This document shows positions 7,025 through 15,491 of a stretch of DNA of 64,000 nucleotides, piece after piece; positions within the stretch are counted from its first letter, which is position 1; each line of letters opens with the position of its first letter. Origin of the DNA: Mucilaginibacter sp. UR6-1. GTDB taxonomy: Bacteria; Bacteroidota; Bacteroidia; Sphingobacteriales; Sphingobacteriaceae. A program made the position numbers and the translations under genes. The stretch is taken from the NCBI RefSeq assembly GCF_020880975.1, contig NZ_JAJIWP010000004.1:1-64000 (forward strand), written 5' to 3'. The notes under the pieces are model-generated. The model made no database searches, was not told where the DNA came from, and saw only the letters and a program-made list of their open reading frames with translations.

Positions 7025-9313
7025 CTACTTGTGTTTGCTGCTCATGTAAAAGGTGATATTACCACCGTTCATGATGTCGGCATTTGAAAGCGACAAGCTG
7101 CTGTAAGGCTTACCGTTCAACTCTATTTTTTGTACATAAACATTTTTAGGTCCCTGGTTTTTCACCGTGATCTTAAAGGTTTTGCCTTTGCCTACTTTCA
7201 CTTCAGCACCATTCACTGCCGGGCTGCCAATAGCATACTGATCGCTACCGGGCGCTACCGGGTAAAAACCTAATGTAGTAAATATGTACCAGGCGCTCAT
7301 CTGGCCGGTATCATCATTACCACCCAAGCCATCAGGCGTTGGTTTGTACATCAGCGGCAATATCATACGTACACGTTCCTGGGTTTTCCATGGTTTGCTT
7401 GTCCAGTTATACAGGTACGCTACGTGGTGCGATGGCTCATTACCGTGCACGTAGTTACCGATGATGCCATCGCGGGTAATATCCTCCGTTTCGGCAAAGT
7501 ATTTATCAGGCAGGTGCATGGTAAATAACGAGTCGAGGTAACGCACAAAGCGGGTTTCGCCACCCATCAGTTTAATCAAACCTTCAGGGTCTTGCGGAGC
7601 GAACAAGCTGTAGTTCCATGAGTTGCCCTCAATAAAACCGGCGTTATGTGTGCTCAATGGGTCAAACTCCTTGCGAAAGGTACCGTCAATATTCTTAGGG
7701 CGCATAAAGCCGATGCTTGCATCATATACATTTTTATAGTTTTGCGAGCGTTTGATGAACTCCTCATATATATCATTGCGTCCTAACTTTTTCGCCATCT
7801 GCGCTATCGCCCAGTCATCATAAGCATACTCAACTGTTGATGACACGGAGATGCCCGAACGCTCGTTAGGAATATATCCCCTGTCAATATATTCGCCTAT
7901 GCCTTCATAGTCGCGTTTACGGGCGGTAGTTACGCAGGCATCCAATGCCTTGTTAGCATCAAACGGCGCATTGCCTTTTACCACGGCATCAGCAATTACT
8001 GATACGGAATGGTAGCCGCTCATGCACCAGTTCTCGTTAGCCGAGTTTGACCACACCGGCAGCATGTGCTCCGGGCTTTGATCAAAATGCGCCAGCATTG
8101 ATTTCACCATATCCGCATTACGTTCCGGGTGAATAATGTTGAACAGCGGGTGCAACGCGCGATAAGTATCCCACAGCGAAAAAGTAGTATAATTGGTAAA
8201 GCCTTCGGCCTTATGCACATTCTGATCCAAACCTTTGTACTGGCCATCCGCGTCCATATAAATGGTCGGGTTGATCATGGTATGGTACATCGAGGTATAA
8301 AAGTTTTGTTTGGTGGTCAGGTCGCCTTCAATGGTAATGCGGTGCAATTCATCTTCCCATTGCTTTTGGCCATCCTTTTTCACTTTATCAAAATCCCAGC
8401 CCGGTACTTCGGCCTTCATATTATTCAAAGCACCATCCATGCTAACAGGTGATAGCGCGAATTTAATCTTGATCTTTTCGCCCTCCTGGGTATCAAAGTC
8501 AAAATAAGCACGAAGTTGTTTGCCTGCTATCTCAGGGAAGTTTTTGCTTTGATTGAACTTACCCCAAAAACCGCCGTACACCTGGCGCTGATCGTACTTT
8601 TTAAAGCCGTGTTGTTTAAATGGTTTTGAAAAAGCCATGGCAAAATACAGCGTACGGGTACGCGCCCAGCCATTGGTTTGGCGGTAACCTACTATCAGGC
8701 TATCGTTAATTACTTTTACATACGTCCAAACCGGTTTGTCGGGATAATTGTATATACCTGCCATCAGGTCGAGGATGATGTGCGACTGATCAGACTTAGG
8801 GAAGGTATACTGATGGAAACCCACACGTGTGCTGGTGGTCATTTCGGCTGTGATGTTGCTGGCATCAAGCTTTACTTTATAGTAGTTGGCCTCGGCAGTT
8901 TCATTTTGGTGCGAAAAGGCCGAGCGGTAACCGCTGCCGGGTTTGTCGGCCGTACCCGGGTTCAATTTTAATTGACCTACTGTAGGCATTATTAAAAAGT
9001 CGCCCAGATCTGAGTGACCGGTACCGCTAAAATGTGTGTGGCTAAAGCCTACAATGGTTTTATCATCATACTGGTAACCGGCGCAGTATTTATAAACGTC
9101 GGGGTTATACTTCCCGTTCAGTTCGTAGCTCGCGGTATCGGTTTCAGGGCTTAGCTGAACCATACCGAAAGGCACTGTAGCACCCGGATAGGTGTGGCCC
9201 ATACGCTGGGTGCCAATTATTGGCTTAACATACTGCACCAATGAAGCATCTTTTTTTTGCGCGAATGCACCAAAAGAGGCCAGCATCAGCAAGATGGTAA
9301 ATCGTTTTTTCAT
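7025..9313 (-). CDS. GH92 family alpha-mannosidase, secreted
   Basis: 762-aa glycoside hydrolase of family 92, which in Bacteroidota comprises calcium-dependent exo-alpha-mannosidases acting mostly on alpha-1,2 linkages of N-glycans and yeast mannan. A signal peptide (residues 1 to about 18, ending AFAQ) is followed by the beta-sandwich domain with VKPIIGTQRMGHTYPGATVP. The (alpha/alpha)6 domain carries FSLWDTYRALHPLFNI. The family hallmark GGNDDTGQMSAWYIFTTLGFYPVAPG lies near residue 670. Length and domain order are normal. No SusCD pair or other glycan genes are adjacent, so it stands outside a polysaccharide utilisation locus in this window. Confidence 0.9.
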   Translation of the reverse strand: MKKRFTILLMLASFGAFAQKKDASLVQYVKPIIGTQRMGHTYPGATVPFGMVQLSPETDTASYELNGKYNPDVYKYCAGYQYDDKTIVGFSHTHFSGTGHSDLGDFLIMPTVGQLKLNPGTADKPGSGYRSAFSHQNETAEANYYKVKLDASNITAEMTTSTRVGFHQYTFPKSDQSHIILDLMAGIYNYPDKPVWTYVKVINDSLIVGYRQTNGWARTRTLYFAMAFSKPFKQHGFKKYDQRQVYGGFWGKFNQSKNFPEIAGKQLRAYFDFDTQEGEKIKIKFALSPVSMDGALNNMKAEVPGWDFDKVKKDGQKQWEDELHRITIEGDLTTKQNFYTSMYHTMINPTIYMDADGQYKGLDQNVHKAEGFTNYTTFSLWDTYRALHPLFNIIHPERNADMVKSMLAHFDQSPEHMLPVWSNSANENWCMSGYHSVSVIADAVVKGNAPFDANKALDACVTTARKRDYEGIGEYIDRGYIPNERSGISVSSTVEYAYDDWAIAQMAKKLGRNDIYEEFIKRSQNYKNVYDASIGFMRPKNIDGTFRKEFDPLSTHNAGFIEGNSWNYSLFAPQDPEGLIKLMGGETRFVRYLDSLFTMHLPDKYFAETEDITRDGIIGNYVHGNEPSHHVAYLYNWTSKPWKTQERVRMILPLMYKPTPDGLGGNDDTGQMSAWYIFTTLGFYPVAPGSDQYAIGSPAVNGAEVKVGKGKTFKITVKNQGPKNVYVQKIELNGKPYSSLSLSNADIMNGGNITFYMSSKHK

Positions 9314-9484
9314 TTAACTCGTAATTGTCCTAATATTCTGCTAATGTAATGGAAATAATGCAAACTCAATAAATTATGCAGCCATAAAAGGTTACTTTTT
9401 GCCAATGTGTCATTAAAAGGGCTTTTTGTAACATCGGTACGCGGTTTGCTATCTAATTTGTAAATTCACAACAAAAACTACACA

Positions 9485-10063
9485 ATGAAAAAGCTATTCT
9501 CTGTAATATTAGTTATCGTGGCGGCTATGTCATTAAGTTCATGCAGCTATAACAGCATGGTTAAGCTTGATGAGAATGTTAAAGGCAAGTGGGGTGCAGT
9601 GCAAAGCCAGTATCAGCGCCGCGCCGATCTGATCCCCAACCTGGTGAATACTGTAAAAGGTGCCGCCAACTTTGAAAAAGGCACACTTACCGCGGTTACT
9701 GAGGCACGCGCCAAAGCAACTTCAGTACAGGTTGACCCTACCAAACTTACCCCCGAATCAATAAAAGCTTACCAGGCAGCGCAAGGAGAACTAAGTTCAG
9801 CCCTGGGCAGATTACTTTCGGTAACTGAAAACTACCCGGACTTGAAAGCCAATGAAAACTTTAAAGACCTGCAGGTTCAGCTTGAAGGTACTGAAAACCG
9901 TATTAACGTTGCCCGCTTAGATTTTAACCAGGCTGTGCAGGAATACAATAGCAAGATCCGCTCATTCCCGGCTAACCTTACCGCCAAAATGTTCGGCTTT
10001 AGCCAAAAAGGATACTTTACCGCCGAGGCCGGTGCCGACAAAGCGCCTAAGGTTGAATTTTAA
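9485..10063 (+). CDS. LemA family lipoprotein
   Basis: 192 aa. The N-terminus ends in a lipobox, SLSSC (Cys 20), so it is probably a lipoprotein. The LemA domain follows: MVKLDENVKGKWGAVQSQYQRRADLIPNLVNTVKG, then the long helices with TEARAKATS and ENYPDLKANENFKDLQVQLEGTENRINVAR. This is a typical full-length member. LemA proteins are often encoded with TPM-domain proteins, as here (two follow downstream). The biological role of the pair is not settled, although envelope functions are likely. Confidence 0.9.
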   Translation: MKKLFSVILVIVAAMSLSSCSYNSMVKLDENVKGKWGAVQSQYQRRADLIPNLVNTVKGAANFEKGTLTAVTEARAKATSVQVDPTKLTPESIKAYQAAQGELSSALGRLLSVTENYPDLKANENFKDLQVQLEGTENRINVARLDFNQAVQEYNSKIRSFPANLTAKMFGFSQKGYFTAEAGADKAPKVEF

Positions 10064-10178
10064 TTTGAGATATTGATTTCACTGATTTTTTGAGTGATTT
10101 CACTGATGTGGGATTGAATTGCACAATAAGGTGACAAAATCAATCCCTCAATAATTCATTAAATCAATAATTACCTGC
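10064..10178. repeat. Intergenic repeat-like segment between lemA and the first TPM gene
   Basis: The motif GATTTCACTGAT occurs twice at 19-bp spacing (about 10075 and 10094). Arms GGGATTGA and TCAATCCC around 10111 and 10141 could form a stem. The AT-rich phrase resembles a repeat common between Bacteroidota genes. No gene is visible in it. Confidence 0.4.
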
Positions 10179-10613
10179 ATGAATTTATTTAACGACGAGG
10201 AACAGCAGCGCATACAAAAAGCCATTGAGGAGGCTGAGCGGTCTACCTCGGGAGAGATACGCATCTGCATTGAAAAGAAATGCAGCGAGGATGTGCTCGA
10301 CCGTGCTGCCAAATACTTTTACCAGTTAAATATGGATAAAACCAAGCTGCGTAACGGCGTACTTATTTACCTGGCCACGGTTGACCGCAAGTTTGCCATA
10401 ATTGGCGATGCCGGTATAAACCGCGTTGTTCCTGCTGATTTTTGGGACGGCACCAAAGAAAGCATGCTGGCCGAATTTAAATACGGCAACCTGGCCGAAG
10501 GCATTATTACCGGCATAGGCATGGCCGGGCAACAGCTAAAAAAATATTTTCCGGTTACGGATGATGACACAAACGAGCTGCCTAATGACATAGCCCACAT
10601 GGATGGCGATTAA
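10179..10613 (+). CDS. TPM-domain protein, cytosolic or membrane-associated short form
   Basis: 144-aa TPM_phosphatase domain protein without signal peptide. The domain is recognised from IQKAIEEAERSTSGEIRICIEKKC at the start, LRNGVLIYLATVDRKFAIIGDAGINRVV in the middle and LAEGIITGIGMAGQQLKKYFP at the end. It lies between lemA and a second, membrane-anchored TPM gene, with 9 nt to the latter. TPM domains occur in the photosystem II repair protein TLP18.3 and in bacterial YgcG proteins. The phosphatase label comes from TLP18.3 and need not apply here. Confidence 0.85.
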   Translation: MNLFNDEEQQRIQKAIEEAERSTSGEIRICIEKKCSEDVLDRAAKYFYQLNMDKTKLRNGVLIYLATVDRKFAIIGDAGINRVVPADFWDGTKESMLAEFKYGNLAEGIITGIGMAGQQLKKYFPVTDDDTNELPNDIAHMDGD

Positions 10614-10622
10614 ACCAATACG

Positions 10623-11420
10623 ATGTTTAAAAAATATATAATACTATTTTGTTTAAGCCTTACCGCGCTGTTAAGTTTTGGGCAGGAGATTCCGCCGAAA
10701 TCAAAAACACTGGTTACGGATTATACCAACACGCTAAGCGCTGAAGATAAACAACGCCTTGAGGATAAGCTGGTCGCTTTTAATGATTCCAGCTCGACAC
10801 AGGTAGCCGTAGTGATGATGCGCTCGGTGGGCGATTATGATATTGGCGAGTATGCTATTAAACTTGGCAGAGCCTGGGGCATTGGCCAAAAAGATAAAAA
10901 CAACGGTGTTTTAATACTGGTTGCCAAGGATGACCGAAAGCTTACCATACAAACGGGCTACGGCGTTGAAGGCGCATTGCCCGATGCCGTTACCCGGCAG
11001 ATACGTGAAAACGATATTAACCCACGCTTTCGTGAGGGTGATTTTTATGGCGGATTGAATGCTGGTGTCGACCAGATCATCAAATACACCAAGGGCGAGT
11101 ATAAAGCTGAGGCCAAACCGAAAAAGAAGAACGGCAGCAGCAACCCTTTACCCGGCATCGCAGTGATTGTGATCATTATCGTGGTGCTTATTTTTGTAAA
11201 AAGAGGTGGCGGCGGCGGTGGCGGCAGCATCATTGACCGCCGCGGCAGTGCAAGCCCGTTCTGGTGGTTTTTAGCCGGCAACATGCTTGGCGGCGGCGGC
11301 CGCAGCAACGGTGGCGACTGGGGTGGCTTCTCCGGCGGCGGGGGCGGCTCCGGCGGCGGTGGTTTTGGTGGCTTTGGCGGCGGCAGCTTTGGCGGCGGCG
11401 GCAGTAGCGGTAGCTGGTAA
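10623..11420 (+). CDS. TPM-domain protein with transmembrane anchor and Gly-rich tail (YgcG-like)
   Basis: 265 aa. A signal peptide (about 1-20, ending SFGQ) is followed by a TPM domain (about 30-150) with TDYTNTLSAEDKQRLEDKL, NNGVLILVAKDDRKLTIQTGYGVEGALPD and the exposed acidic loop. Next come a transmembrane helix (about 176-193) and a glycine/serine tail to the C-terminus encoded by GGC-rich DNA (11205-11417). This matches the YgcG type. Together with the LemA gene and the short TPM gene it forms a conserved three-gene operon, probably envelope-associated. Confidence 0.87.
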   Translation: MFKKYIILFCLSLTALLSFGQEIPPKSKTLVTDYTNTLSAEDKQRLEDKLVAFNDSSSTQVAVVMMRSVGDYDIGEYAIKLGRAWGIGQKDKNNGVLILVAKDDRKLTIQTGYGVEGALPDAVTRQIRENDINPRFREGDFYGGLNAGVDQIIKYTKGEYKAEAKPKKKNGSSNPLPGIAVIVIIIVVLIFVKRGGGGGGGSIIDRRGSASPFWWFLAGNMLGGGGRSNGGDWGGFSGGGGGSGGGGFGGFGGGSFGGGGSSGSW

Positions 11421-11484
11421 ACTCAAATTAAGGAGCCATAGCGCTCTGAACTTTAGCAATTTTTAACAACCCTTGCCATACTTA

Positions 11485-12033
11485 ATGTATTTACTAAAAG
11501 TCGATCTGATTAAACATTCCGTTTTCTCCGGATTTTTTCTTTTTATAATTAGTGCATTATTACTATATCTTAAGGCAGCAAGTGTACTTTTGTTTTTTGC
11601 TATTCTGTTGCCTGGTTTTTGCTATGGCATCATATTGAGCTTAAACGACAAAAGCGTTCACTCTCCTGGATTAATCATTTGGGCATCTACAATCATTTAT
11701 ATAGGCTGCTTCTTTATATTGTACTTAAAAGATGACTCGCTTTGGTTTATCTTAAGGTTAATGTTGGCAAGCACAATAGGATCAATGTTACTTTTTTCAT
11801 CTTATTATTTTATCATAAACCGCAATTATCATTTCAAAAGAACACTCTTATATATGATGCTATCAGGATTGAGCGCAAGTATTCCTTCGGCGATATGCCA
11901 TTATTTGTTTAGGACGACTCATTTCGAAATGTTTTTTCTCGCCATATTTATTATTTTCCCAGTTTGGCAAATAGCTTTTGCTGTATTATTACATAAATGT
12001 GTAACAAAATCGTTTGTACATGAACAATCTTAA
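11485..12033 (+). CDS. Low-GC polytopic membrane protein, unknown
   Basis: 182 aa from ATG 11485; the in-frame TTG at 11473 is a less likely start. Six hydrophobic segments span most of the protein, with few charged residues between them. I recognise no domain. The DNA is clearly more AT-rich than its neighbours, which suggests recent acquisition or weak codon selection. It ends 14 bp inside the following Nudix gene, so the two could be translationally coupled. No function is proposed. Confidence 0.6.
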   Translation: MYLLKVDLIKHSVFSGFFLFIISALLLYLKAASVLLFFAILLPGFCYGIILSLNDKSVHSPGLIIWASTIIYIGCFFILYLKDDSLWFILRLMLASTIGSMLLFSSYYFIINRNYHFKRTLLYMMLSGLSASIPSAICHYLFRTTHFEMFFLAIFIIFPVWQIAFAVLLHKCVTKSFVHEQS

Positions 12034-12571
12034 CTGGAAAGTTTGCGAATCAACTTATCTGCATAAAGGCCCATGGGCTACCCTGCGCAGCGATAAATGC
12101 GAAATGCCTGATGGCCGCGTAGTTGAACAATATTACGTACTTGAATATCCCGACTGGGCAAATGCCGTAGCCATTACCCAGGAAAATAAAGTATTGCTGG
12201 TAACTCAATATCGCCATGCGGCCAACATCATCTCATTAGAGATACCCGGAGGTGTAATTGACGAAGGCGAAGAACCTATAGAGGGTATGCGCCGCGAACT
12301 GCTTGAAGAAACCGGCTACCAGTTTGATGACATTGAACTGGTAACCACCACCTACCCTAACCCGGCCACATCAAACAACAAAACGTATTGCTACCTGGCC
12401 CGCGGCGGCAAAAAGGTGCAAGGCCAAAGCCTTGATGAGCACGAACAACTGGTAGTTACCGAACATACTATTGATGAGGTAAAAAAACTACTTACCGAAG
12501 GTAAGATAGCACAATCACTACACTGCACGGCGCTTTTTTATGCCTTGATAAAACTGGGCGAGTTAAAATAA
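12020..12571 (+). CDS. Nudix hydrolase (ADP-ribose pyrophosphatase-like)
   Basis: 183 aa. The Nudix box is complete at about 77-100: GGVIDEGEEP, then REL and EETGY, fitting GX5EX7REUXEEXGU. The preceding strand AVAITQENKVLLVTQYRHA and the IPGG start of the box are typical of the ADP-ribose/nucleoside-diphosphate-sugar subgroup. The reaction is expected to be hydrolysis of a nucleoside diphosphate linked to another moiety, with Mg2+. ATG 12020 is preferred over the TTG at 12014. It overlaps the upstream membrane-protein gene by 14 bp. Confidence 0.85.
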   Translation: MNNLNWKVCESTYLHKGPWATLRSDKCEMPDGRVVEQYYVLEYPDWANAVAITQENKVLLVTQYRHAANIISLEIPGGVIDEGEEPIEGMRRELLEETGYQFDDIELVTTTYPNPATSNNKTYCYLARGGKKVQGQSLDEHEQLVVTEHTIDEVKKLLTEGKIAQSLHCTALFYALIKLGELK

Positions 12572-12572
12572 A

Positions 12573-13031
12573 CTACTCCGGACAGTTATCCCTACGGCGG
12601 GTATCAACAATGTAGATCACCTTCCAGCCATCGGCGGTTTTCATTAATTGAAAAAAGTTAACGCCGCAGTGGCTGAATTTATCGCTCAAATAAAACTTAT
12701 ACGGCGTCCAAACGCTGGCCAGGTTATCATCAATTTTGATGTCTCCAAAGGTGATACGCTCATCCCATACCTCAGTATGCGGTGTACCTACGGCTTTTAA
12801 AAAACCTGCGGAACTATCAGCCGCAAGCACTTTGCTGCCATCCTTTTTACTGGATACGATATGCAGTACCATATCCTTATGAAAAACGGTGTGTAGTAAA
12901 GAGCTGTCACCTTTTTTCATGGCAGTAAATAAAATATTAATGGTTTTCTTAACAGCTTCGGTTTCTGTTTGCTGGCTAAAAGCATGCCCGGCCAAAACCA
13001 TCAGCAGGCACAGTGTTAAGGCTATACGCAT
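12573..13031 (-). CDS. NTF2-like (SnoaL-type) secreted protein
   Basis: 152 aa from ATG 13031, with a signal peptide ending at about residue 19 (GHAFSQ). The remainder fits the NTF2-like fold: a helical start (TETEAVKKTINILFTAMKKGDSSLLHTVF) followed by curved sheet segments ending FFQLMKTADGWKVIYIVDTRR. Such domains serve as binding pockets or small enzymes; no catalytic residues can be assigned. It begins 4 nt after the stop of the TlpA-like gene, so the two probably form an operon. The alternative start at 13049 would overlap that stop. Confidence 0.75.
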   Translation of the reverse strand: MRIALTLCLLMVLAGHAFSQQTETEAVKKTINILFTAMKKGDSSLLHTVFHKDMVLHIVSSKKDGSKVLAADSSAGFLKAVGTPHTEVWDERITFGDIKIDDNLASVWTPYKFYLSDKFSHCGVNFFQLMKTADGWKVIYIVDTRRRDNCPE

Positions 13032-13035
13032 ATAA

Positions 13036-15375
13036 TTAGTTTGATGCATAAAGCTGGTTAAACTTCTTTAAAATAGCAAGCCAGTCGGCACCAAAATTAA
13101 TGTTGATCATTTTGCCGTCAGGCGATATGAGGATTTTTGACGGATAGCCCCTGATCTTGTATGTTTTTTCCACTTTTTGATCTGACATCAATACCGGAAT
13201 GGTAAATTTATTTTCAGCTAAATAAGCTTTTACTTTGTCCTGCGTGTCATTACATGCTATACTCAAAAAGTTGACGCCTGCGTATTCGCCCCTGTTTATG
13301 CCATCATTAAAGGCATTTACCTTCGGCATTTCCTCGCGGCATGGGCCACACCAGGTTCCCCAAAAATCAAGCACCAGCCATTTATCACGGTATGCACTTA
13401 GGTTATGCTCTTTGCCCTCAATATCTTTCAAAACAAAGTCAGGCGCCCGCTGCCAGGTGGTTACAACGTTATTGGCAAAAAATGTTTTAAAGGCTTTATC
13501 AGGATATTTGGTGGCATATATCCTCTCCATTTCATCAAGCCGCTCCGGATTAACATTTACGTGTTCTGCAAAAATGGCCAGCGCTTGCTGCTTATCGCCG
13601 GTTTTAAACAGGCGATCAATAAATTCCTCGCGGTAGCTCTCCTGCGATTTTAGGAATACCCGGTCGTAAAAACTGGTGTAGGCCTTTTCCTTATTGCTTT
13701 TGGGCGAATACTGCGCAGCCTTTGCCAGGTATTGTAGTGCCTTAACCGAGTCGGCAGGTTTGGCCGCGGTGTATTTTAGGTAGTAAGCATGAGCCAAGAG
13801 GTTTTGATGGGCGTATCTGCCGCTGTTAAGCGTATCTGCCGTGTACTTTTCAAGCTTGGCGATGGTTTTATTCAATAAAGTATTCGCTGCCCCTTTTTCA
13901 TTTACCGCATACAACATATTATAAATAAGCATGGCATACCTGCCGCCATTGCTTGCCTTAGTGGTAGCATCGTCCATATTCTCAAGCAAATGAGCCGCAT
14001 ATAACAATCGCTTTTTGTTGTTTGGTTCTGCTTTCGCCTTAACCCAGATATACAAACCCTTGCTTTTTTGACGAACATCGGCAAGCTTGGATGTGTTCAT
14101 CATATCGATTAGTTGCAAGGCATTTACCACTTTATTTTTATGATCAGCGATCGCTTTATTTGTTTCGGCATCACTTACTTTCCGTTCGTGCATGGCTTTT
14201 CTAAAATCCTCTTCCGAAAAATCGTTAAGGTAACTTTGCGCCAAAGATTCCTGAATCCAACTGCCAAATGATGGATTGACGTGAAAATATTTAATGATGC
14301 TATAAGTTGAATCTGCAGCCTGCGTTAAAGAATTACCTAATTTATTAAAAAAATGCACCCCCATCGGGTCGATGATATGATTGGGACTGCGCATAAGCAC
14401 GCTATCGTAAAGCTCATAGTTGTTTTTTAAATCAAGCCTTTGTATCGCACTCAATTTTGCATTACAGTAATATGCATCATTTTTAAATGAGGGATCATAA
14501 ATTTTGAATAAGGCAAAGGTCTTGGCCGAATCATTTTTTGTACCTTTTTTTAAAGCCTCACTCCAGTAGCTCATTTTTACAGCCATGTTTATCCATGGGG
14601 TATCCAAATCAGCTATTTTGGCATTGTAAGTTATTTGCTGAGTGCAAATACCATCGTTTTTGTAAACCGGCCGGGCGTTTGAATCGATATACAGGAAACT
14701 TTGGGTTGATTTTTGAATCAGGTCCGTAACATCATTATACTCGATATGCTGATTGAACTTTTTATAAGCCTTACTATTTACAGGAGATACAGCAATATCT
14801 AACAAAACCCCCTTTATAGCAACTACTTTGTATTGATTATCACCGGCTGTCCATTCAGTTCCATAAGTTATTTTTTGATCAGGCAATTTTAAAAACAGCG
14901 CCTGAATACTGTTTTTCATTTCTTTATAGTTATTTAAAAATTGTTTGTGAATATCATCCCTTAAATACCATTTGCTTTTGGCTGATTGAGCAATTTCTTC
15001 AATACCGTCAAGCTCCTGTACAATGCCCTTTTTATCTACCGTAACCCTAAACGGCATATTCAATAGCGCCAATTTTTCAACCACACCAGAATTATTAAGC
15101 TCAGTTTCCCTGATATTATCTGTGTTTATATTAAAGTGCTTACCATCTTCCCGCTTTTTCATACCTATCAGCCTGCAATCATAAACCATGCTTCCGTCGG
15201 AATTTTTTTTAACTGGCGTAAAATGATAGGATAGCGTTTCACTCCCATTAAATGTACCGGTAAAATTATTGGTGTAAGTATAAGTGAATGGTTTTGCAAC
15301 CTGTGCTTCTGCAGGCCGTGAAAATACAAACAGGGATAGGGCCAGCAAACAGGCTTTAATTGGTTTAATTGACAT
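13036..15375 (-). CDS. TlpA-type thioredoxin with a large N-terminal domain
   Basis: 779 aa. After a signal peptide (about 1-24, ending AEAQ) comes a roughly 600-residue region of no recognised family: a beta-rich part followed by helical, TPR-like segments. The last 140 residues are a TlpA/AhpC-TSA thioredoxin domain with LVLDFWGTWCGPCREEMP (active site WCGPC near 675) and a cis-proline loop in KIRGYPSKILI. It is periplasmic or surface-exposed and probably reduces disulfides on a partner bound by the N-terminal region. The N-terminal part is noticeably more AT-rich. Confidence 0.82.
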   Translation of the reverse strand: MSIKPIKACLLALSLFVFSRPAEAQVAKPFTYTYTNNFTGTFNGSETLSYHFTPVKKNSDGSMVYDCRLIGMKKREDGKHFNINTDNIRETELNNSGVVEKLALLNMPFRVTVDKKGIVQELDGIEEIAQSAKSKWYLRDDIHKQFLNNYKEMKNSIQALFLKLPDQKITYGTEWTAGDNQYKVVAIKGVLLDIAVSPVNSKAYKKFNQHIEYNDVTDLIQKSTQSFLYIDSNARPVYKNDGICTQQITYNAKIADLDTPWINMAVKMSYWSEALKKGTKNDSAKTFALFKIYDPSFKNDAYYCNAKLSAIQRLDLKNNYELYDSVLMRSPNHIIDPMGVHFFNKLGNSLTQAADSTYSIIKYFHVNPSFGSWIQESLAQSYLNDFSEEDFRKAMHERKVSDAETNKAIADHKNKVVNALQLIDMMNTSKLADVRQKSKGLYIWVKAKAEPNNKKRLLYAAHLLENMDDATTKASNGGRYAMLIYNMLYAVNEKGAANTLLNKTIAKLEKYTADTLNSGRYAHQNLLAHAYYLKYTAAKPADSVKALQYLAKAAQYSPKSNKEKAYTSFYDRVFLKSQESYREEFIDRLFKTGDKQQALAIFAEHVNVNPERLDEMERIYATKYPDKAFKTFFANNVVTTWQRAPDFVLKDIEGKEHNLSAYRDKWLVLDFWGTWCGPCREEMPKVNAFNDGINRGEYAGVNFLSIACNDTQDKVKAYLAENKFTIPVLMSDQKVEKTYKIRGYPSKILISPDGKMININFGADWLAILKKFNQLYASN

Positions 15376-15434
15376 AGATAAAGGTTTTTGTAAATATATC
15401 GCTTTAATTTAAAACGATTTTTCTGTTAGAAAAT

Positions 15435-15470
15435 AAAAATGGCCGCATGTTACAACATACGGCCATTTTT
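15435..15470. terminator. Terminator downstream of dnaA
   Basis: Sixteen-base arms (15435-15450 and 15455-15470) with one mismatch around a 4-nt loop begin and end in A/T runs, so the hairpin can act in both directions. On the minus strand it follows the dnaA stop by about 20 nt and separates dnaA from the TlpA-like gene. Confidence 0.75.
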
Positions 15471-15491
15471 TATTTATCGCTTAAATGAGGA

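Noticed and set aside
11473-11484. TTG start for the low-GC membrane protein
   Set aside because: An ATG follows four codons later and no ribosome-site reason favours the TTG.
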